Shown: positions 55,306 to 64,000, counted from the first letter of the stretch. The stretch: DNA of 64,000 nucleotides from Aestuariibaculum sediminum (GCF_014596945.1 NZ_JACVXB010000001.1:742314-806313); one strand, 5' to 3'. Notes: generated by a model from the sequence alone, not told the origin. Program-made: numbers and translations.

Positions 55306-56175
55306 TTATTTAAAATCTATAAAATTTGTTGGATTCACCGGATAGCCGTCATTCCATAATTCAAAATGTAAATGTGGCCCTGTCGATAATTCACCTTCGT
55401 CACCAGAGGTTGCAATAACCTCGCCTGCTTTTATTAAATCGCCTTGTGCCTTAGTTAAAGACGCATTATGTTTATACACCGAAATTAACCCGTAACTATG
55501 TTCTATAATAATAACATATCCGGTACTTGCCGTCCATTCAGCAAAAATAACAATACCATCGGCAACCGCTTTAATTGGGGTGTTTTTTGCCACTACTATA
55601 TCGACTGCGTAATGCTTATCCTTTAAATTATAGGGTTCACTAATCGTTCCGTTTACAGGCGAAAACAATATAAAATTAGAAGACGATGTGGCCGATTCAA
55701 AAAGATTATATTTATCCTCTTTATCTACTTTTTCTCTTAATAAAGAATCTTCGGCGCTTGGCGCAAAATCCACTTGACTCGCTTCCAGTTTCACTGCCTG
55801 TATGATACTATCTTTATTTACATCGCTAGCGCTTACATCGCCTTTTAAAACCTGTTTTATAGATTGAAAATACCTATCGTTTAAAGCTAAAGCACGCTGC
55901 AACGAATCGGTTTTATAACTTAGTTCTGTAGCTTTCTTTTTTAAGGCTGTAGAAGAGTATCCAGGAATGTATTCTCTTAACGGCGTATAGGCAATAATTA
56001 AACAAGTAATAAACATTAAAAAAATAGCCGACAACGACGCCAAAACAAACACGTTTAAGCGTGTTAATTTGAGTGATAAACGTTCTTCAAATGTATTCTC
56101 GTTAAGAATTACCAAGCGATATTTATCGAGTAATTTGCGCTTTATTTTTTTGGGTCTTTTCTTTTTATCGTTCAT
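55306..56175 (-). CDS. M23 family metallopeptidase, membrane-anchored
   Basis: A single membrane helix (about residues 37-60) anchors the protein, followed by a coiled-coil stretch and a C-terminal LytM domain. Zn ligands are visible in HYAVDIV (His, Asp) and TGPHLHFELW (HxH), with IIEHSYGLISVYKHN between them. Such enzymes cut peptide cross-links of peptidoglycan and are often in the shape- or division-related set. It heads the operon with GH3 and DUF6909; its start is divergent from tatA. Confidence 0.93.
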   Translation of the reverse strand: MNDKKKRPKKIKRKLLDKYRLVILNENTFEERLSLKLTRLNVFVLASLSAIFLMFITCLIIAYTPLREYIPGYSSTALKKKATELSYKTDSLQRALALNDRYFQSIKQVLKGDVSASDVNKDSIIQAVKLEASQVDFAPSAEDSLLREKVDKEDKYNLFESATSSSNFILFSPVNGTISEPYNLKDKHYAVDIVVAKNTPIKAVADGIVIFAEWTASTGYVIIIEHSYGLISVYKHNASLTKAQGDLIKAGEVIATSGDEGELSTGPHLHFELWNDGYPVNPTNFIDFK

Positions 56176-56183
56176 GGTGAAAA

Positions 56184-56191
56184 CAAAAATA
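56184..56191 (-). promoter_or_regulatory. Candidate -7 box (TATTTTTG) for the M23-GH3 operon
   Basis: TATTTTTG on the minus strand, 8 bases from the ATG at 56175, matches TAnnTTTG. With the usual start point the mRNA would have almost no leader. No TTG at the expected distance. Confidence 0.4.
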
Positions 56192-56267
56192 ATTAAAATA
56201 ACTGCATATTGACTTTCCTTTATTCTAAAGTTATTGTTAATAACGATTTTATTACACTTTTAATTAT

Positions 56268-56275
56268 TACATTTG
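56268..56275 (+). promoter_or_regulatory. Candidate -7 box (TACATTTG) for tatA
   Basis: TACATTTG fully matches TAnnTTTG and ends 19 bases before the tatA ATG, in the 119-base gap divergent from the M23 gene. No TTG lies within 17-23 bases upstream. Confidence 0.45.
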
Positions 56276-56294
56276 TGGAACAAAATTAGTTATT

Positions 56295-56474
56295 ATGATT
56301 TCATCAAGTATTTTTTTAGGAATGATTGGAGCTCCTCAGATTATTTTAATAGTCGTTGTAGTCTTATTATTATTTGGTGGCAAAAAGATCCCTGAATTAA
56401 TGAGAGGACTTGGGAGTGGCATTAAAGAGTTTAAAGACGCGAGCAAAGACGAAAAAAAAGAAGATAAACAATAA
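56295..56474 (+). CDS. tatA: Sec-independent translocase protein TatA
   Basis: I found this 59-codon gene by translating the gap by hand. It has one N-terminal membrane helix ([20 protein letters not shown], residues 14-33) whose FGGKKIPEL junction is the TatA/E hallmark, then the amphipathic helix [17 protein letters not shown] and a charged tail. TatA forms the twin-arginine translocation pore with TatC. No tatC is nearby, as is common in Bacteroidota. It has its own promoter candidate and shares a bidirectional terminator with the converging DUF4837 gene. Confidence 0.93.
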   Translation: MISSSIFLGMIGAPQIILIVVVVLLLFGGKKIPELMRGLGSGIKEFKDASKDEKKEDKQ

Positions 56475-56494
56475 ATTATCTCTTATCGATACAC

Positions 56495-56524
56495 AAAAAA
56501 ACCAGCTAGTTAGCTGGTTTTTTT
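56495..56524. terminator. Bidirectional intrinsic terminator between tatA and the DUF4837 gene
   Basis: AAACCAGCTA and TAGCTGGTTT form a perfect 10-bp stem around GT, flanked by an A-run and a T-run, so the signal works on both strands. The first stem base lies 25 bases after the tatA stop and the last stem base 26 bases from the DUF4837 stop. Confidence 0.92.
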
Positions 56525-56545
56525 GTATCCATATTTAAACAAACT

Positions 56546-57553
56546 CTATTCTATTTTTACCGATTTAATGATAGATTCCAATTCTAACATATAATCGCGC
56601 TTTTCTACCGAAGGTGCAAAGGCAAAACCTTCAATCACAACCCATCGGTTATTGGTTTTATCTTCAATTGCACAATTTAAAAAAGGGCCTCCCATAAAAT
56701 CATTTTTTAAGTCCCAAATACCTCGAGTTTCAATAGCTGGTTTATTATCAATTATTGTTTCTGAAACAAATGGCGCATAAGCCATTTCGGTTGTCATATA
56801 AGATTCTATTTTTTCGCCATTCGCCTTCATTTCACCATCTTGCCTACCTTTAATATATATTTTAGCAATGGAATCCCTTATTTTAATTATTCGACTTCCT
56901 AAGCTATCGTTTCGCTTAATTGCAGAGAGCGGTAATTCAAAAATCATCAGGTTTGTTGTACCCGTAGTTATATCTTTTCGAATCCAGAAAAACCCATCGG
57001 TTTCTTTTGCTAAAAAATATGCAGCATCATATTTAATAGTAAGACCTAATTTTTCTTTAATAGATTCATGCTTGTGCGGTGACTTAGCCATTTGACGCTG
57101 TCTTTCATCCAATTCCATTTTTCGAAAAATACTGACAATTTTATCGCCATTTTCTTTGATTAACCCTATTACCTCTTGCCTATCTTTACCGGTTATAGTT
57201 ATCACCTTTTGAGGTTGGGCATATACATTATCTGAAATTTTAACATCGGCCGTTTTGTTTAATTGTATTTTTAAAATTGTGCGGTTTCTGGTAACAAAAC
57301 CGGAAAAAACCGATGGAGGAATCTGACTTAACGTAAATGTAGGCTCGTCTTGAGGTAAGCCGTAAACAGGCGCGGCAAGCACTTCTCTTATTGCATCACC
57401 AATACTACCACCCCACAGTTCATTTTCAATTATTACTGAAACATTATTTATGTTTCCTGATGAATCTAAAATAATCTTTTTGTCGGACGATTTTTTATCG
57501 CCACAAGACATTATAAGAAGTAGAGTTAATATTGAAACAATATAGTTTTTCAT
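56546..57553 (-). CDS. DUF4837 lipoprotein
   Basis: The 335 residues begin with a lipoprotein signal (SILTLLLIMSCGDKKSS, Cys17), followed by a mixed alpha/beta domain matching DUF4837 (for example VIIENELWGGSIGDAIREVL). It is a Bacteroidota-specific family of unknown function, often beside a LysM-type murein enzyme, as here (20 bases downstream of one). A role in the outer envelope is inferred from location only. Confidence 0.85.
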   Translation of the reverse strand: MKNYIVSILTLLLIMSCGDKKSSDKKIILDSSGNINNVSVIIENELWGGSIGDAIREVLAAPVYGLPQDEPTFTLSQIPPSVFSGFVTRNRTILKIQLNKTADVKISDNVYAQPQKVITITGKDRQEVIGLIKENGDKIVSIFRKMELDERQRQMAKSPHKHESIKEKLGLTIKYDAAYFLAKETDGFFWIRKDITTGTTNLMIFELPLSAIKRNDSLGSRIIKIRDSIAKIYIKGRQDGEMKANGEKIESYMTTEMAYAPFVSETIIDNKPAIETRGIWDLKNDFMGGPFLNCAIEDKTNNRWVVIEGFAFAPSVEKRDYMLELESIIKSVKIE

Positions 57554-57573
57554 AGTTCGATAAATTTAAGGAA

Positions 57574-59136
57574 TTATCCTTTAGAAAGTTTAAGCTTCAT
57601 TCCTGGTTTTAAATTATTACCACTAATACCGTTCCAATCTTTAATATTTTGAACAGAAATTCCAGGAAATTTTTGAGAAATGCCCCATAAAGTATCCCCG
57701 CTTTTTACCACATACGTGGTTACTTTTCCAGTAATAGCGCTAGATGACTGGCTACTGTTTACTGCCATATGCGGGTTTCTAGGATATATAGTTAATCGTT
57801 GACCTATTTTAATATCGTTACTTCTTAAACCATTCCATTGTTTTATCTGACTTACTCTTACGCCATATTTTCTAGCAATTTTGCCCAAAAAATCACCGGA
57901 TCTTACTTTGTAAACGGTTTTGGCATCAGCATCAAAAAATTGAGGTAATGGTTTTTCTCGTGCATCGAATTCTGCTTTAGCAAATGCATATATTTGTTCC
58001 TCATTGGTAACAAAATCCCCAATAACTGTTCGAGGTAATCGCAACGTATAGTTTTCATCCTTAATGTAAGGAATGATATCTAACTTATAGGATGGATTTA
58101 AAAACTGCAGCTCTTCCATCGGCACCCCTGTAACTTCGGCCACCTGATCGAGGGTTATCATTTGTTTAACACGGATAGTGTCGGTTTCAAAATATGCCAC
58201 TTCAGGCCTTGGCTTGGTAAAACCATGTTCCTCGGCGAACTCAAATATGTACATATTAGCCAGAAATGCAGGCAAATACCCTGCTGTTTCCCGAGGTAAA
58301 TTATGTCTGATATTCCAATAATTTTGATACCCGCCTGAACGTCTAATTGCTTTCGATACATTACCCGGCCCTGAATTATACGCCGCTAAGGCTAAATCCC
58401 AATCGCCAAATATCTCATATAATTTTGATAAGTATTTTGCAGCGGCTTCGGTAGATTTTATAGGATCGCTACGTTCATCTACATAACTGCTAACATCTAA
58501 GCCATACATTTTACCAGTGCTAAACATAAACTGCCAAAGTCCGGTAGCTCCAACTCTAGATTTTGCTCTTGGTTTAAGTGCCGACTCTACTACTGCTAAA
58601 TATTTAATTTCAAGCGGAATATTATAATTATCTAATTCCCTTTCGAACATTGGAAAATAAAACGCGCTTAAATTTATTAAGCGTTGCAGCAGTTCCCTTC
58701 TATTTTTTAAATAAAGCTTAATAACACTTTCAAGACTAGGGTTGTATTCAACATTAAATGGCGTTTTAGCGTTTAACAAAGCTAGTCGCGCTTTAAGCGT
58801 ATCGGTGGGTAATTCTGGGTAGTCGACGGTTTTATAATCTAATTGTGTTACCGTATTATACACGGTATCGTACAGCGAATTACTGTATAATTCTTCTAGC
58901 CACTTTTCGTCTATTTCAGCAGCAAGAAAATGATCTTCAAATTTCTGAATTAAAAGGGAATCATTTTGAAATAAAACTTTAGTAACCACAGGAGTCGCAG
59001 CGTCTACCAACGAGTCCTTTTGCTTGGTTTTATTGTAAGAAATACTATCCTGTTTTACTTCAACGACATCATTTGTTTGCGAGTATGCACTCGAAAACAT
59101 CACAAAACACATAATTATAAAAAAGCGAAAAGCCAT
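57574..59136 (-). CDS. Lytic transglycosylase with two LysM domains (MltD-like)
   Basis: After a signal peptide (ending FSSAYSQ) comes a transglycosylase SLT domain: the catalytic Glu in YLAVVESALKPRAKSRVGAT, then GLWQFMFSTG and AAYNSGPGNVSKAI. Two LysM repeats follow: VYKVRSGDFLGKIARKYG and TYVVKSGDTLWGISQKF. It cleaves glycan strands of peptidoglycan, forming 1,6-anhydromuramyl ends. A third region at about residues 335-385 may be another carbohydrate-binding or LysM-like unit. It precedes the DUF4837 gene on the same transcript. Confidence 0.93.
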   Translation of the reverse strand: MAFRFFIIMCFVMFSSAYSQTNDVVEVKQDSISYNKTKQKDSLVDAATPVVTKVLFQNDSLLIQKFEDHFLAAEIDEKWLEELYSNSLYDTVYNTVTQLDYKTVDYPELPTDTLKARLALLNAKTPFNVEYNPSLESVIKLYLKNRRELLQRLINLSAFYFPMFERELDNYNIPLEIKYLAVVESALKPRAKSRVGATGLWQFMFSTGKMYGLDVSSYVDERSDPIKSTEAAAKYLSKLYEIFGDWDLALAAYNSGPGNVSKAIRRSGGYQNYWNIRHNLPRETAGYLPAFLANMYIFEFAEEHGFTKPRPEVAYFETDTIRVKQMITLDQVAEVTGVPMEELQFLNPSYKLDIIPYIKDENYTLRLPRTVIGDFVTNEEQIYAFAKAEFDAREKPLPQFFDADAKTVYKVRSGDFLGKIARKYGVRVSQIKQWNGLRSNDIKIGQRLTIYPRNPHMAVNSSQSSSAITGKVTTYVVKSGDTLWGISQKFPGISVQNIKDWNGISGNNLKPGMKLKLSKG

Positions 59137-59215
59137 AAAATCAATTCATTACATTATTGAACGATAATATGGCTAAAATCGTATTTTTTAGGCTAAATTA
59201 AAAACTTAATCCTAT

Positions 59216-60403
59216 TTATTCCTGGATTGCAGCAATTCCGGGTAAAACAATTCCTTCTAAGCTTTCTAACATAGCTCCACCGCCGGTACTTACATAACTT
59301 ACTTTATCATCGAATCCAAATTGTTTAACGGCAGCTACAGAATCTCCTCCGCCTACTAAAGAAAACGCTCCGTTTTTAGTTGCTTCAGCGATAGAATTTC
59401 CTAATTCTATAGTTCCCTGAGCAAAACTCTCCATCTCGAAAACCCCTAAAGGCCCATTCCATAAAATCGTTTTACATGCCATTACCACCTCATGAAATTG
59501 CTTTCTGGATGCCGGACCAGCGTCTACACCTTCCCAGCCATCTGGTATAGCGTTAATATCGACCACTTGTGTATTGGCATCATTACTAAAAGCATCTGCT
59601 GCTATAGTATCTACTGGAATATGTACCTGTACATTTTTTGCTTTGGCTTGTTTTAAAATATCAAGAGCTAAATCCATTTTATCATCTTCACAGATAGAAT
59701 TTCCTATTTTACCTCCTTGTGCTTTTACAAAAGTAAAGGCCATACCACCACCAATAATTAAATGGTCTACCTTATCTAAAATGTTTTCTATAATTGTGAT
59801 TTTAGAAGATACTTTTGCTCCTCCTAGAATGGCTAAAACAGGTTTTTCTCCTGTTTTCATAACCTTATCAATACTTTCGATTTCTTGAGCCAATAAACTT
59901 CCAAAACATTTATTTTCTGGAAAAAACTGCGCTACTATTGTTGTTGAAGCGTGCGCTCTGTGTGCTGTACCAAAAGCATCATTCACATAAATATCTCCTA
60001 ATTTTGCCAATTGAGAAGCAAAATCTTTATCTCCTGCAGTTTCTTCACCGTGGAAACGTAAATTTTCTAGTAACAACACTTCTCCTGGTTGTAAGTTTGC
60101 AGCTGCTGCTTCGGCTTTTTCACCTACACATTCGGTAACAAATTTTACTTCAACACCTAAAATTTCAGAAACTTTAGCAACGATATGATTTAAAGAGAAT
60201 TCATCCTGAACACCCTTTGGACGTCCTAAATGCGATATTAAAATACAACTACCTCCATCTTCTAAAATCTTTATAATGGTCGGTTTAGCAGAAACGATAC
60301 GCGTGGTATCTGTTACATTGAATTTTTCATCTAAAGGCACATTAAAATCTACTCGAATTAATGCTTTTTTATCTTTGAAGTTAAAATCGTTTAGCGTTTT
60401 CAT
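59216..60403 (-). CDS. pgk: Phosphoglycerate kinase
   Basis: The protein has the signatures [24 protein letters not shown] and [16 protein letters not shown], with the C-terminal [12 protein letters not shown] and [12 protein letters not shown] take ATG 60403 (MKTLNDFNF), giving the family length of 395 residues; the nine-codon-longer frame has no homology. It catalyses the reversible 3-phosphoglycerate/ATP reaction of glycolysis. It is transcribed alone; a -7 box lies about 27 bases upstream. Confidence 0.98.
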   Translation of the reverse strand: MKTLNDFNFKDKKALIRVDFNVPLDEKFNVTDTTRIVSAKPTIIKILEDGGSCILISHLGRPKGVQDEFSLNHIVAKVSEILGVEVKFVTECVGEKAEAAAANLQPGEVLLLENLRFHGEETAGDKDFASQLAKLGDIYVNDAFGTAHRAHASTTIVAQFFPENKCFGSLLAQEIESIDKVMKTGEKPVLAILGGAKVSSKITIIENILDKVDHLIIGGGMAFTFVKAQGGKIGNSICEDDKMDLALDILKQAKAKNVQVHIPVDTIAADAFSNDANTQVVDINAIPDGWEGVDAGPASRKQFHEVVMACKTILWNGPLGVFEMESFAQGTIELGNSIAEATKNGAFSLVGGGDSVAAVKQFGFDDKVSYVSTGGGAMLESLEGIVLPGIAAIQE

Positions 60404-60429
60404 TTGAATTGTTAATTTATTTTGTTTCA

Positions 60430-60437
60430 CAAATGTA
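60430..60437 (-). promoter_or_regulatory. Candidate -7 box (TACATTTG) for pgk
   Basis: TACATTTG on the minus strand fully matches TAnnTTTG and is 26 bases from the pgk ATG at 60403. It lies inside the longer frame that starts at 60430, which supports the shorter start. Confidence 0.5.
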
Positions 60438-60522
60438 ACTAATTAAAAACAGGTTTAAAACGCCTTTTTTCACGAAAACGATGTAGCTTTTAAAAGATTT
60501 TTTTAAAATTCGATCATTTAAA

Positions 60523-60556
60523 AAAGAAAACCGAGTAAATCATGCAATTTACACGG
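60523..60556 (-). terminator. Intrinsic terminator after the T9SS cargo gene
   Basis: GTAAAT and ATTTAC pair around a 6-base loop, continue through an A-A mismatch into CCG/CGG, and are followed on the minus strand by TTTTCTTTTTT. It lies about 27 bases past the stop of the cargo gene at 60583. Confidence 0.75.
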
Positions 60557-60582
60557 CTAACTAATTATTATTGAATAGCGTA

Positions 60583-61431
60583 TTATTTCTTAATTATTTT
60601 TATACTTTCTGAAGTATTACCCGAATCTATTTTAGCGATATAAATGCCATTTGGAAGATTTGAAACATCTAAATGAACTTCAGAGTTATTACATAGCTGA
60701 GACAGTACCTGCTTGCCTAAAACATTATAAATAGAAATCTGGTCTAAAATCACATTGGCCTTAAGGTTTAAGACATCTCTGGTTGGATTAGGACCAAAAG
60801 AAAATCCGTCAATCTTAATATGATTTGCCGATAAAGTTTTCATATTTAATTCAAAATCATCGAATCCTAAATAAGCATTACCATTTTGATAAATAACTAA
60901 TCTCATGCGAACATTTTCATACCCCGCAGGCACATTAAACTTAACCTCTTTCCACCCTCTGGAACTGTATTTACCGTCTAATGATGTTTTAAAAATATCT
61001 TCATGGGCATCGTAAGTCTCCCAATTATCGCCATCGTTATAGGCCACTTCATAATAAATATAATCTGAGGATTTAAGATTAACATACTGCACATGAAATT
61101 TAATTTCGGCGGCAACCCCAGCTAATTGGATAGGGTCGAAAAACAGGATATGTTCTGGTGAAGATTTTCCGGTTAACTTTTGTGTATGCTCGTTATCTAA
61201 ATCGCGTCCGGCTATATAGTTTCGTCCCGAAAAAGCTTGTGGAATCCGCCCATTGGCTTTAGAAAATTTTCCCCAAATATCGGTTCCATTATTTTTTTCA
61301 TAAAAGGGAATATTCGAAGTGAAACCCCAACTATCGCTGCTCGTATCATCAAAATCTTGCTTAAAAGCTTGCCCTTGAACCATAAATGAACAGGCCACAC
61401 ACATAAGAAAGGCTATTATAATTCTGTTCAT
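60583..61431 (-). CDS. Secreted T9SS cargo protein with type A sorting tail
   Basis: The 282-residue protein has a signal peptide (ending FMVQGQ), a beta-rich domain with RNYIAGRDLDN and VRMRLVIYQNGNAYLGFDDF (a jelly-roll or adhesin-like pattern), and a T9SS C-terminal tail: FGPNPTRDVLNLKANVILDQ, then NLPNGIYIAKIDSG and a short basic end. It should be exported by the type IX system and attached to or released from the surface. The mature domain has no enzymatic motif that I recognise. Confidence 0.87.
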   Translation of the reverse strand: MNRIIIAFLMCVACSFMVQGQAFKQDFDDTSSDSWGFTSNIPFYEKNNGTDIWGKFSKANGRIPQAFSGRNYIAGRDLDNEHTQKLTGKSSPEHILFFDPIQLAGVAAEIKFHVQYVNLKSSDYIYYEVAYNDGDNWETYDAHEDIFKTSLDGKYSSRGWKEVKFNVPAGYENVRMRLVIYQNGNAYLGFDDFELNMKTLSANHIKIDGFSFGPNPTRDVLNLKANVILDQISIYNVLGKQVLSQLCNNSEVHLDVSNLPNGIYIAKIDSGNTSESIKIIKK

Positions 61432-61479
61432 AATTATTAATTTAATTCACTTAAACTTAATAGATTAACGAGGGAGATT

Positions 61480-61514
61480 CAAATCTAAATTAAAAACGGA
61501 AAAATGCCTTACAA
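61480..61514 (-). promoter_or_regulatory. Promoter candidate for the T9SS cargo gene
   Basis: On the minus strand TTG (61514-61512), 24 bases and TAGATTTG (61487-61480) approximate TTG-N17-23-TAnnTTTG; spacing is one base too long. It lies 49 bases before the ATG. Confidence 0.35.
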
Positions 61515-61581
61515 ACTCGATAATCGGCTTTTTAATTAGCCTTATTGCAATTGTTTTTAGTTAATCTTTTATGAATTCGGT

Positions 61582-61589
61582 TATATTTG
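61582..61589 (+). promoter_or_regulatory. Candidate -7 box (TATATTTG) for holB
   Basis: TATATTTG fully matches TAnnTTTG but ends only four bases before the holB ATG at 61594, so the transcript would be leaderless or nearly so. No TTG at standard spacing. Confidence 0.35.
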
Positions 61590-61593
61590 TCAC

Positions 61594-62748
61594 ATGTTAT
61601 TTTCTGAAATTTTAGGTCAAGACTATATCAAATCCCATTTAACACAAAGTGTTGATAATGGTAGAATACCACATGCACAATTGTTTGTAGGCCCAGAGGG
61701 TTCGGGCACTTTACCAATGGCCATTGCGTATGCGCAATATATACTTTGCAAGAATAGCAATGGAGAAAATAACACCGGAAACGAATCCTGTAATTTAAAG
61801 TTTGGTAATCTTTCACATCCCGATTTACATTTCGCATTTCCTGTTACAACTAGCGATAAAGCTAAAAGTCATCCTGTTTCGAGTCACTATCTCGAAGAAT
61901 GGCGTTTAATGCTGAAAGAGCAGCCCTACGGTAATCTGTTTGATTGGTATAAATATCTGGGTGTTGATAATAAACAAGGGCAAATTGGTGTGGACGAGGC
62001 GCAGGATATTATAAAATCCTTATCGCTAAAATCATATGAAGGAGGCTATAAAGTAATGATTATTTGGATGGCCGAAAAACTGCATACCGCAGCAGCCAAT
62101 AAACTGTTAAAGCTTATTGAAGAGCCTCCATCAAAAACTATATTTATTCTTATTGCCGAAGATGAAGAACAAATTATAAATACGATTCGTTCTCGTTGCC
62201 AAATACTCCATTTTCCTCCATTGGCCGAACAAGCCATAAAAGAAGCACTTAAATCAAAATACGATTTAAACGATACGGCCGCGAGCAAAATTGCGCATCA
62301 ATCTAATGGTAATTTTAACAAAGCCTGCGATTTAGTGTATCAGGATTCCGAAGATATTCAATTTGAAACCTGGTTTATTTTTTGGGTTCGAAGCGCCTTT
62401 AAGGCTAAAGGCAATAAAGCAGCTATTCACGATTTAATTTCTTGGAGTGAAGACATTGCTAAAACAGGTAGGGAAACCCAAAAACAATTTCTTCAATTTT
62501 GCATTGATTTTTTCCGACAAGCTTTACTTTATAATTATAGCGCCAACAATTTAGTATTTCTGGAACCGAAGACCGAATCTTTTAAGTTAGAAAAATTTGC
62601 GCCTTTTGTGCATGGCAATAATATTATGGATATTAGTAATGAACTACAGGATGCGATATATCACATTGAGCGTAACGGAAATTCCAAAATCATTTTAACC
62701 GATTTATCAATTAAACTCACGCGATTGTTACACAAAAAAGCTGAATAA
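61594..62748 (+). CDS. holB: DNA polymerase III delta-prime subunit
   Basis: This AAA+ clamp-loader subunit has 384 residues: LGQDYIKSHLTQSVDNGRIP with HAQLFVGPEGSG at the start, AANKLLKLIEEPPSKTIFIL and the sensor/arginine-finger motif TIRSRCQILHF. The P-loop reads GPEGSGT, with Thr in place of the catalytic-loop Lys, so this subunit probably does not hydrolyse ATP, as known for E. coli delta-prime. Of the four zinc-binding Cys found in E. coli, only two candidates are seen. It abuts the converging TonB receptor gene with no gap. Confidence 0.93.
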   Translation: MLFSEILGQDYIKSHLTQSVDNGRIPHAQLFVGPEGSGTLPMAIAYAQYILCKNSNGENNTGNESCNLKFGNLSHPDLHFAFPVTTSDKAKSHPVSSHYLEEWRLMLKEQPYGNLFDWYKYLGVDNKQGQIGVDEAQDIIKSLSLKSYEGGYKVMIIWMAEKLHTAAANKLLKLIEEPPSKTIFILIAEDEEQIINTIRSRCQILHFPPLAEQAIKEALKSKYDLNDTAASKIAHQSNGNFNKACDLVYQDSEDIQFETWFIFWVRSAFKAKGNKAAIHDLISWSEDIAKTGRETQKQFLQFCIDFFRQALLYNYSANNLVFLEPKTESFKLEKFAPFVHGNNIMDISNELQDAIYHIERNGNSKIILTDLSIKLTRLLHKKAE

Positions 62749-64000
62749 TTAAAAGTTGACATGCAATAACAGGTTTGGCGTAAATCCAAGAGCATTTTTA
62801 TTGATTTCCCTTAAAACAAAACTATCGTCCTCGGCGCTTTGCCTAATCTCATATTTGCGACTTAATACATTCTTTTGATTATAAATATTTAAGAACGACA
62901 GACCTACTTTTCCACGCCAGGTGCTGTTTTTAGTAAAATTAAAGCCATAGATTACCGAAAAATCTAATTTATGATAATTGGGTAGTCTAGCACCATTGGT
63001 AGCCTCAAAATCGATTTCAGGCCCTTCATTGGTTTCTATTAACCCGTTTGCCCTAGTGTAAGGAATACCTGTTCTAAAATTCCATCCTAGGGACATTTTA
63101 AAATTTTTCCAGTCGTAACTATGCGACCAAATGACATGATGTGTGATATCGGAATTTCCTGAAAATGGATCGCCATCATTTAAACTGTTAAACGTAAAAT
63201 CATTATCCATAAAAGAATAACTAAACAAAGTGTTATAGCTATTAATTTTCTTTTTTAACAGCACATCTAAACCAAATATTTTGCTTTTACCCTTTGAGAA
63301 GAAATCGTCTATGTTGTCAAAACCCAGCGTAAATGACGTTAGACCATTTATTTTTTTATAATATCCTTCTATATCTAAATACCAATTGTTTTTGTTGAAC
63401 ACAACCCCCGAAGTAATTTGCAAACTGTTTAATACAGGTGTTTCTTCTGTATCAGAAATAACCCAAATCTGATTTTCTAAACCAAATTCTTGTGTATTAA
63501 ATTCAATCACCTGGCTTACGGACTGATGTAAATTTTCAACGGATGTTTTAATTTTAAACGCAGGAGACATATACATTTCGAGTTGCACACGAGGCTCTAA
63601 GAAAAATCTACGTACAGAAGAAAAATAATTGGTGCGACCACCTATATTAACCAACCACTTATCTCTTATTGTGTATTTATAATCGGCATAAATAGCGTGA
63701 CTATTATTCGTTTTATCCCTCATTTCAAAGTAATTATCTTCCGGACTCTCACTGTCTTCAAAGCTCAGTTCATACTTTACGTTGTTTGATGCATATTGAT
63801 ATCCAAAACCAAGTTTCGATATACTATCTAACACATAATTCGCATTAAAAGAGATGCCGGCATCGGTAACTTTATTTTGTTTGTAAAGTCTATCGTTAAA
63901 CTCGTTGGTAATGCTATTTGTGCCTTGATATTCTAAGTTGTAATTTGAATAATAAGCATTAATGTCGTGTGAAAAAGAATTATTGTATTTTCGATTCCAC
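62749..64000 (-). CDS. TonB-dependent receptor, C-terminal part (runs off right edge)
   Basis: The frame is open from the window edge (entering with WNRKYNNSFSHDINAYYSNY) to the TAA at 62749, about 417 codons. Alternating strands with aromatic ends (WLVNIGGRTNYFSSVRRFFL, VIWSHSYDWKNFKMSLGWNF) and the ending GFTPNLLLHVNF are those of a TonB-dependent beta-barrel with a C-terminal Phe. LNIYNQKNVLSRKYEIRQ is typical of Bacteroidota receptors of unknown ligand. The plug domain and any carboxypeptidase-like N-terminus lie off the edge. It converges on holB with zero spacing. Confidence 0.9.
   Translation of the reverse strand, partial: WNRKYNNSFSHDINAYYSNYNLEYQGTNSITNEFNDRLYKQNKVTDAGISFNANYVLDSISKLGFGYQYASNNVKYELSFEDSESPEDNYFEMRDKTNNSHAIYADYKYTIRDKWLVNIGGRTNYFSSVRRFFLEPRVQLEMYMSPAFKIKTSVENLHQSVSQVIEFNTQEFGLENQIWVISDTEETPVLNSLQITSGVVFNKNNWYLDIEGYYKKINGLTSFTLGFDNIDDFFSKGKSKIFGLDVLLKKKINSYNTLFSYSFMDNDFTFNSLNDGDPFSGNSDITHHVIWSHSYDWKNFKMSLGWNFRTGIPYTRANGLIETNEGPEIDFEATNGARLPNYHKLDFSVIYGFNFTKNSTWRGKVGLSFLNIYNQKNVLSRKYEIRQSAEDDSFVLREINKNALGFTPNLLLHVNF

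Overview
The window is a strongly AT-rich chromosomal segment from a member of the Bacteroidota, almost certainly the family Flavobacteriaceae. The evidence is the type IX secretion component PorW/SprE, cargo with T9SS C-terminal sorting tails, a TonB-dependent receptor, many Bacteroidota-only DUF families, an atp operon without atpD and atpC, a long histidine-rich AtpB, TAnnTTTG promoter boxes, and starts without Shine-Dalgarno sequences. No tRNA, rRNA, CRISPR, phage or insertion sequence was seen. No gene-free stretch exceeds about 185 bases.

Layout. Bases 1-6010 (minus strand) hold an envelope operon: flippase, dut, sugar nucleotidyltransferase, TPR protein, LolB-like DUF4292 lipoprotein and EnvC (cut by the left edge). 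Bases 6083-8560 hold a small lipoprotein, a PNGase F-like amidase and a T9SS cargo gene broken by an in-frame TGA. Bases 8677-15182 hold the F-type ATP synthase operon atpZ-DUF6168-B-E-F-H-A-G, headed by a bactofilin. A four-helix-bundle gene sits between atpA and atpG, bounded by 7-bp-period repeats. Bases 15196-24471 hold porW/sprE and housekeeping genes (ferredoxin reductase-like, glycosyltransferase 9, upp, purD).

Bases 24529-52071 are a large surface-polysaccharide locus, nearly all on the minus strand. It encodes an initiating sugar transferase, UDP-xylose synthesis (eukaryote-like UDP-glucose dehydrogenase plus UXS), four family-2 and one family-4 glycosyltransferases, three O-acetyltransferases, a pyruvyl transferase, EpsG-type and O-antigen ligase-type membrane proteins, Wzx, GDP-L-fucose synthesis (gmd, fcl), dTDP-L-rhamnose synthesis (rfbABCD) and a Wzz-like chain-length protein. 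Its middle (about 31.5-45.3 kb) is visibly richer in A/T, has homopolymer tracts in several genes, and contains the most unusual pair: a MenD-like thiamine diphosphate enzyme with altered substrate residues, next to an atypical short-chain dehydrogenase. Together they may make an undescribed sugar modification.

Bases 52083-56175 hold DUF6909 (with a nucleoside-phosphorylase-like C-terminus), a bacterial GH3 protein and an M23 peptidase, divergent from a 59-codon tatA. Bases 56546-64000 hold DUF4837, a LysM lytic transglycosylase, pgk, a second T9SS cargo protein, holB and the C-terminal part of a TonB-dependent receptor cut by the right edge.

Leads most worth following: the MenD-like/SDR pair; a jelly-roll-like domain inside the O-antigen ligase; a palindromic repeat element translated in frame inside fcl; the repeat-bounded four-helix-bundle gene in the atp operon; and homopolymer tracts that could make the glycan locus phase variable.
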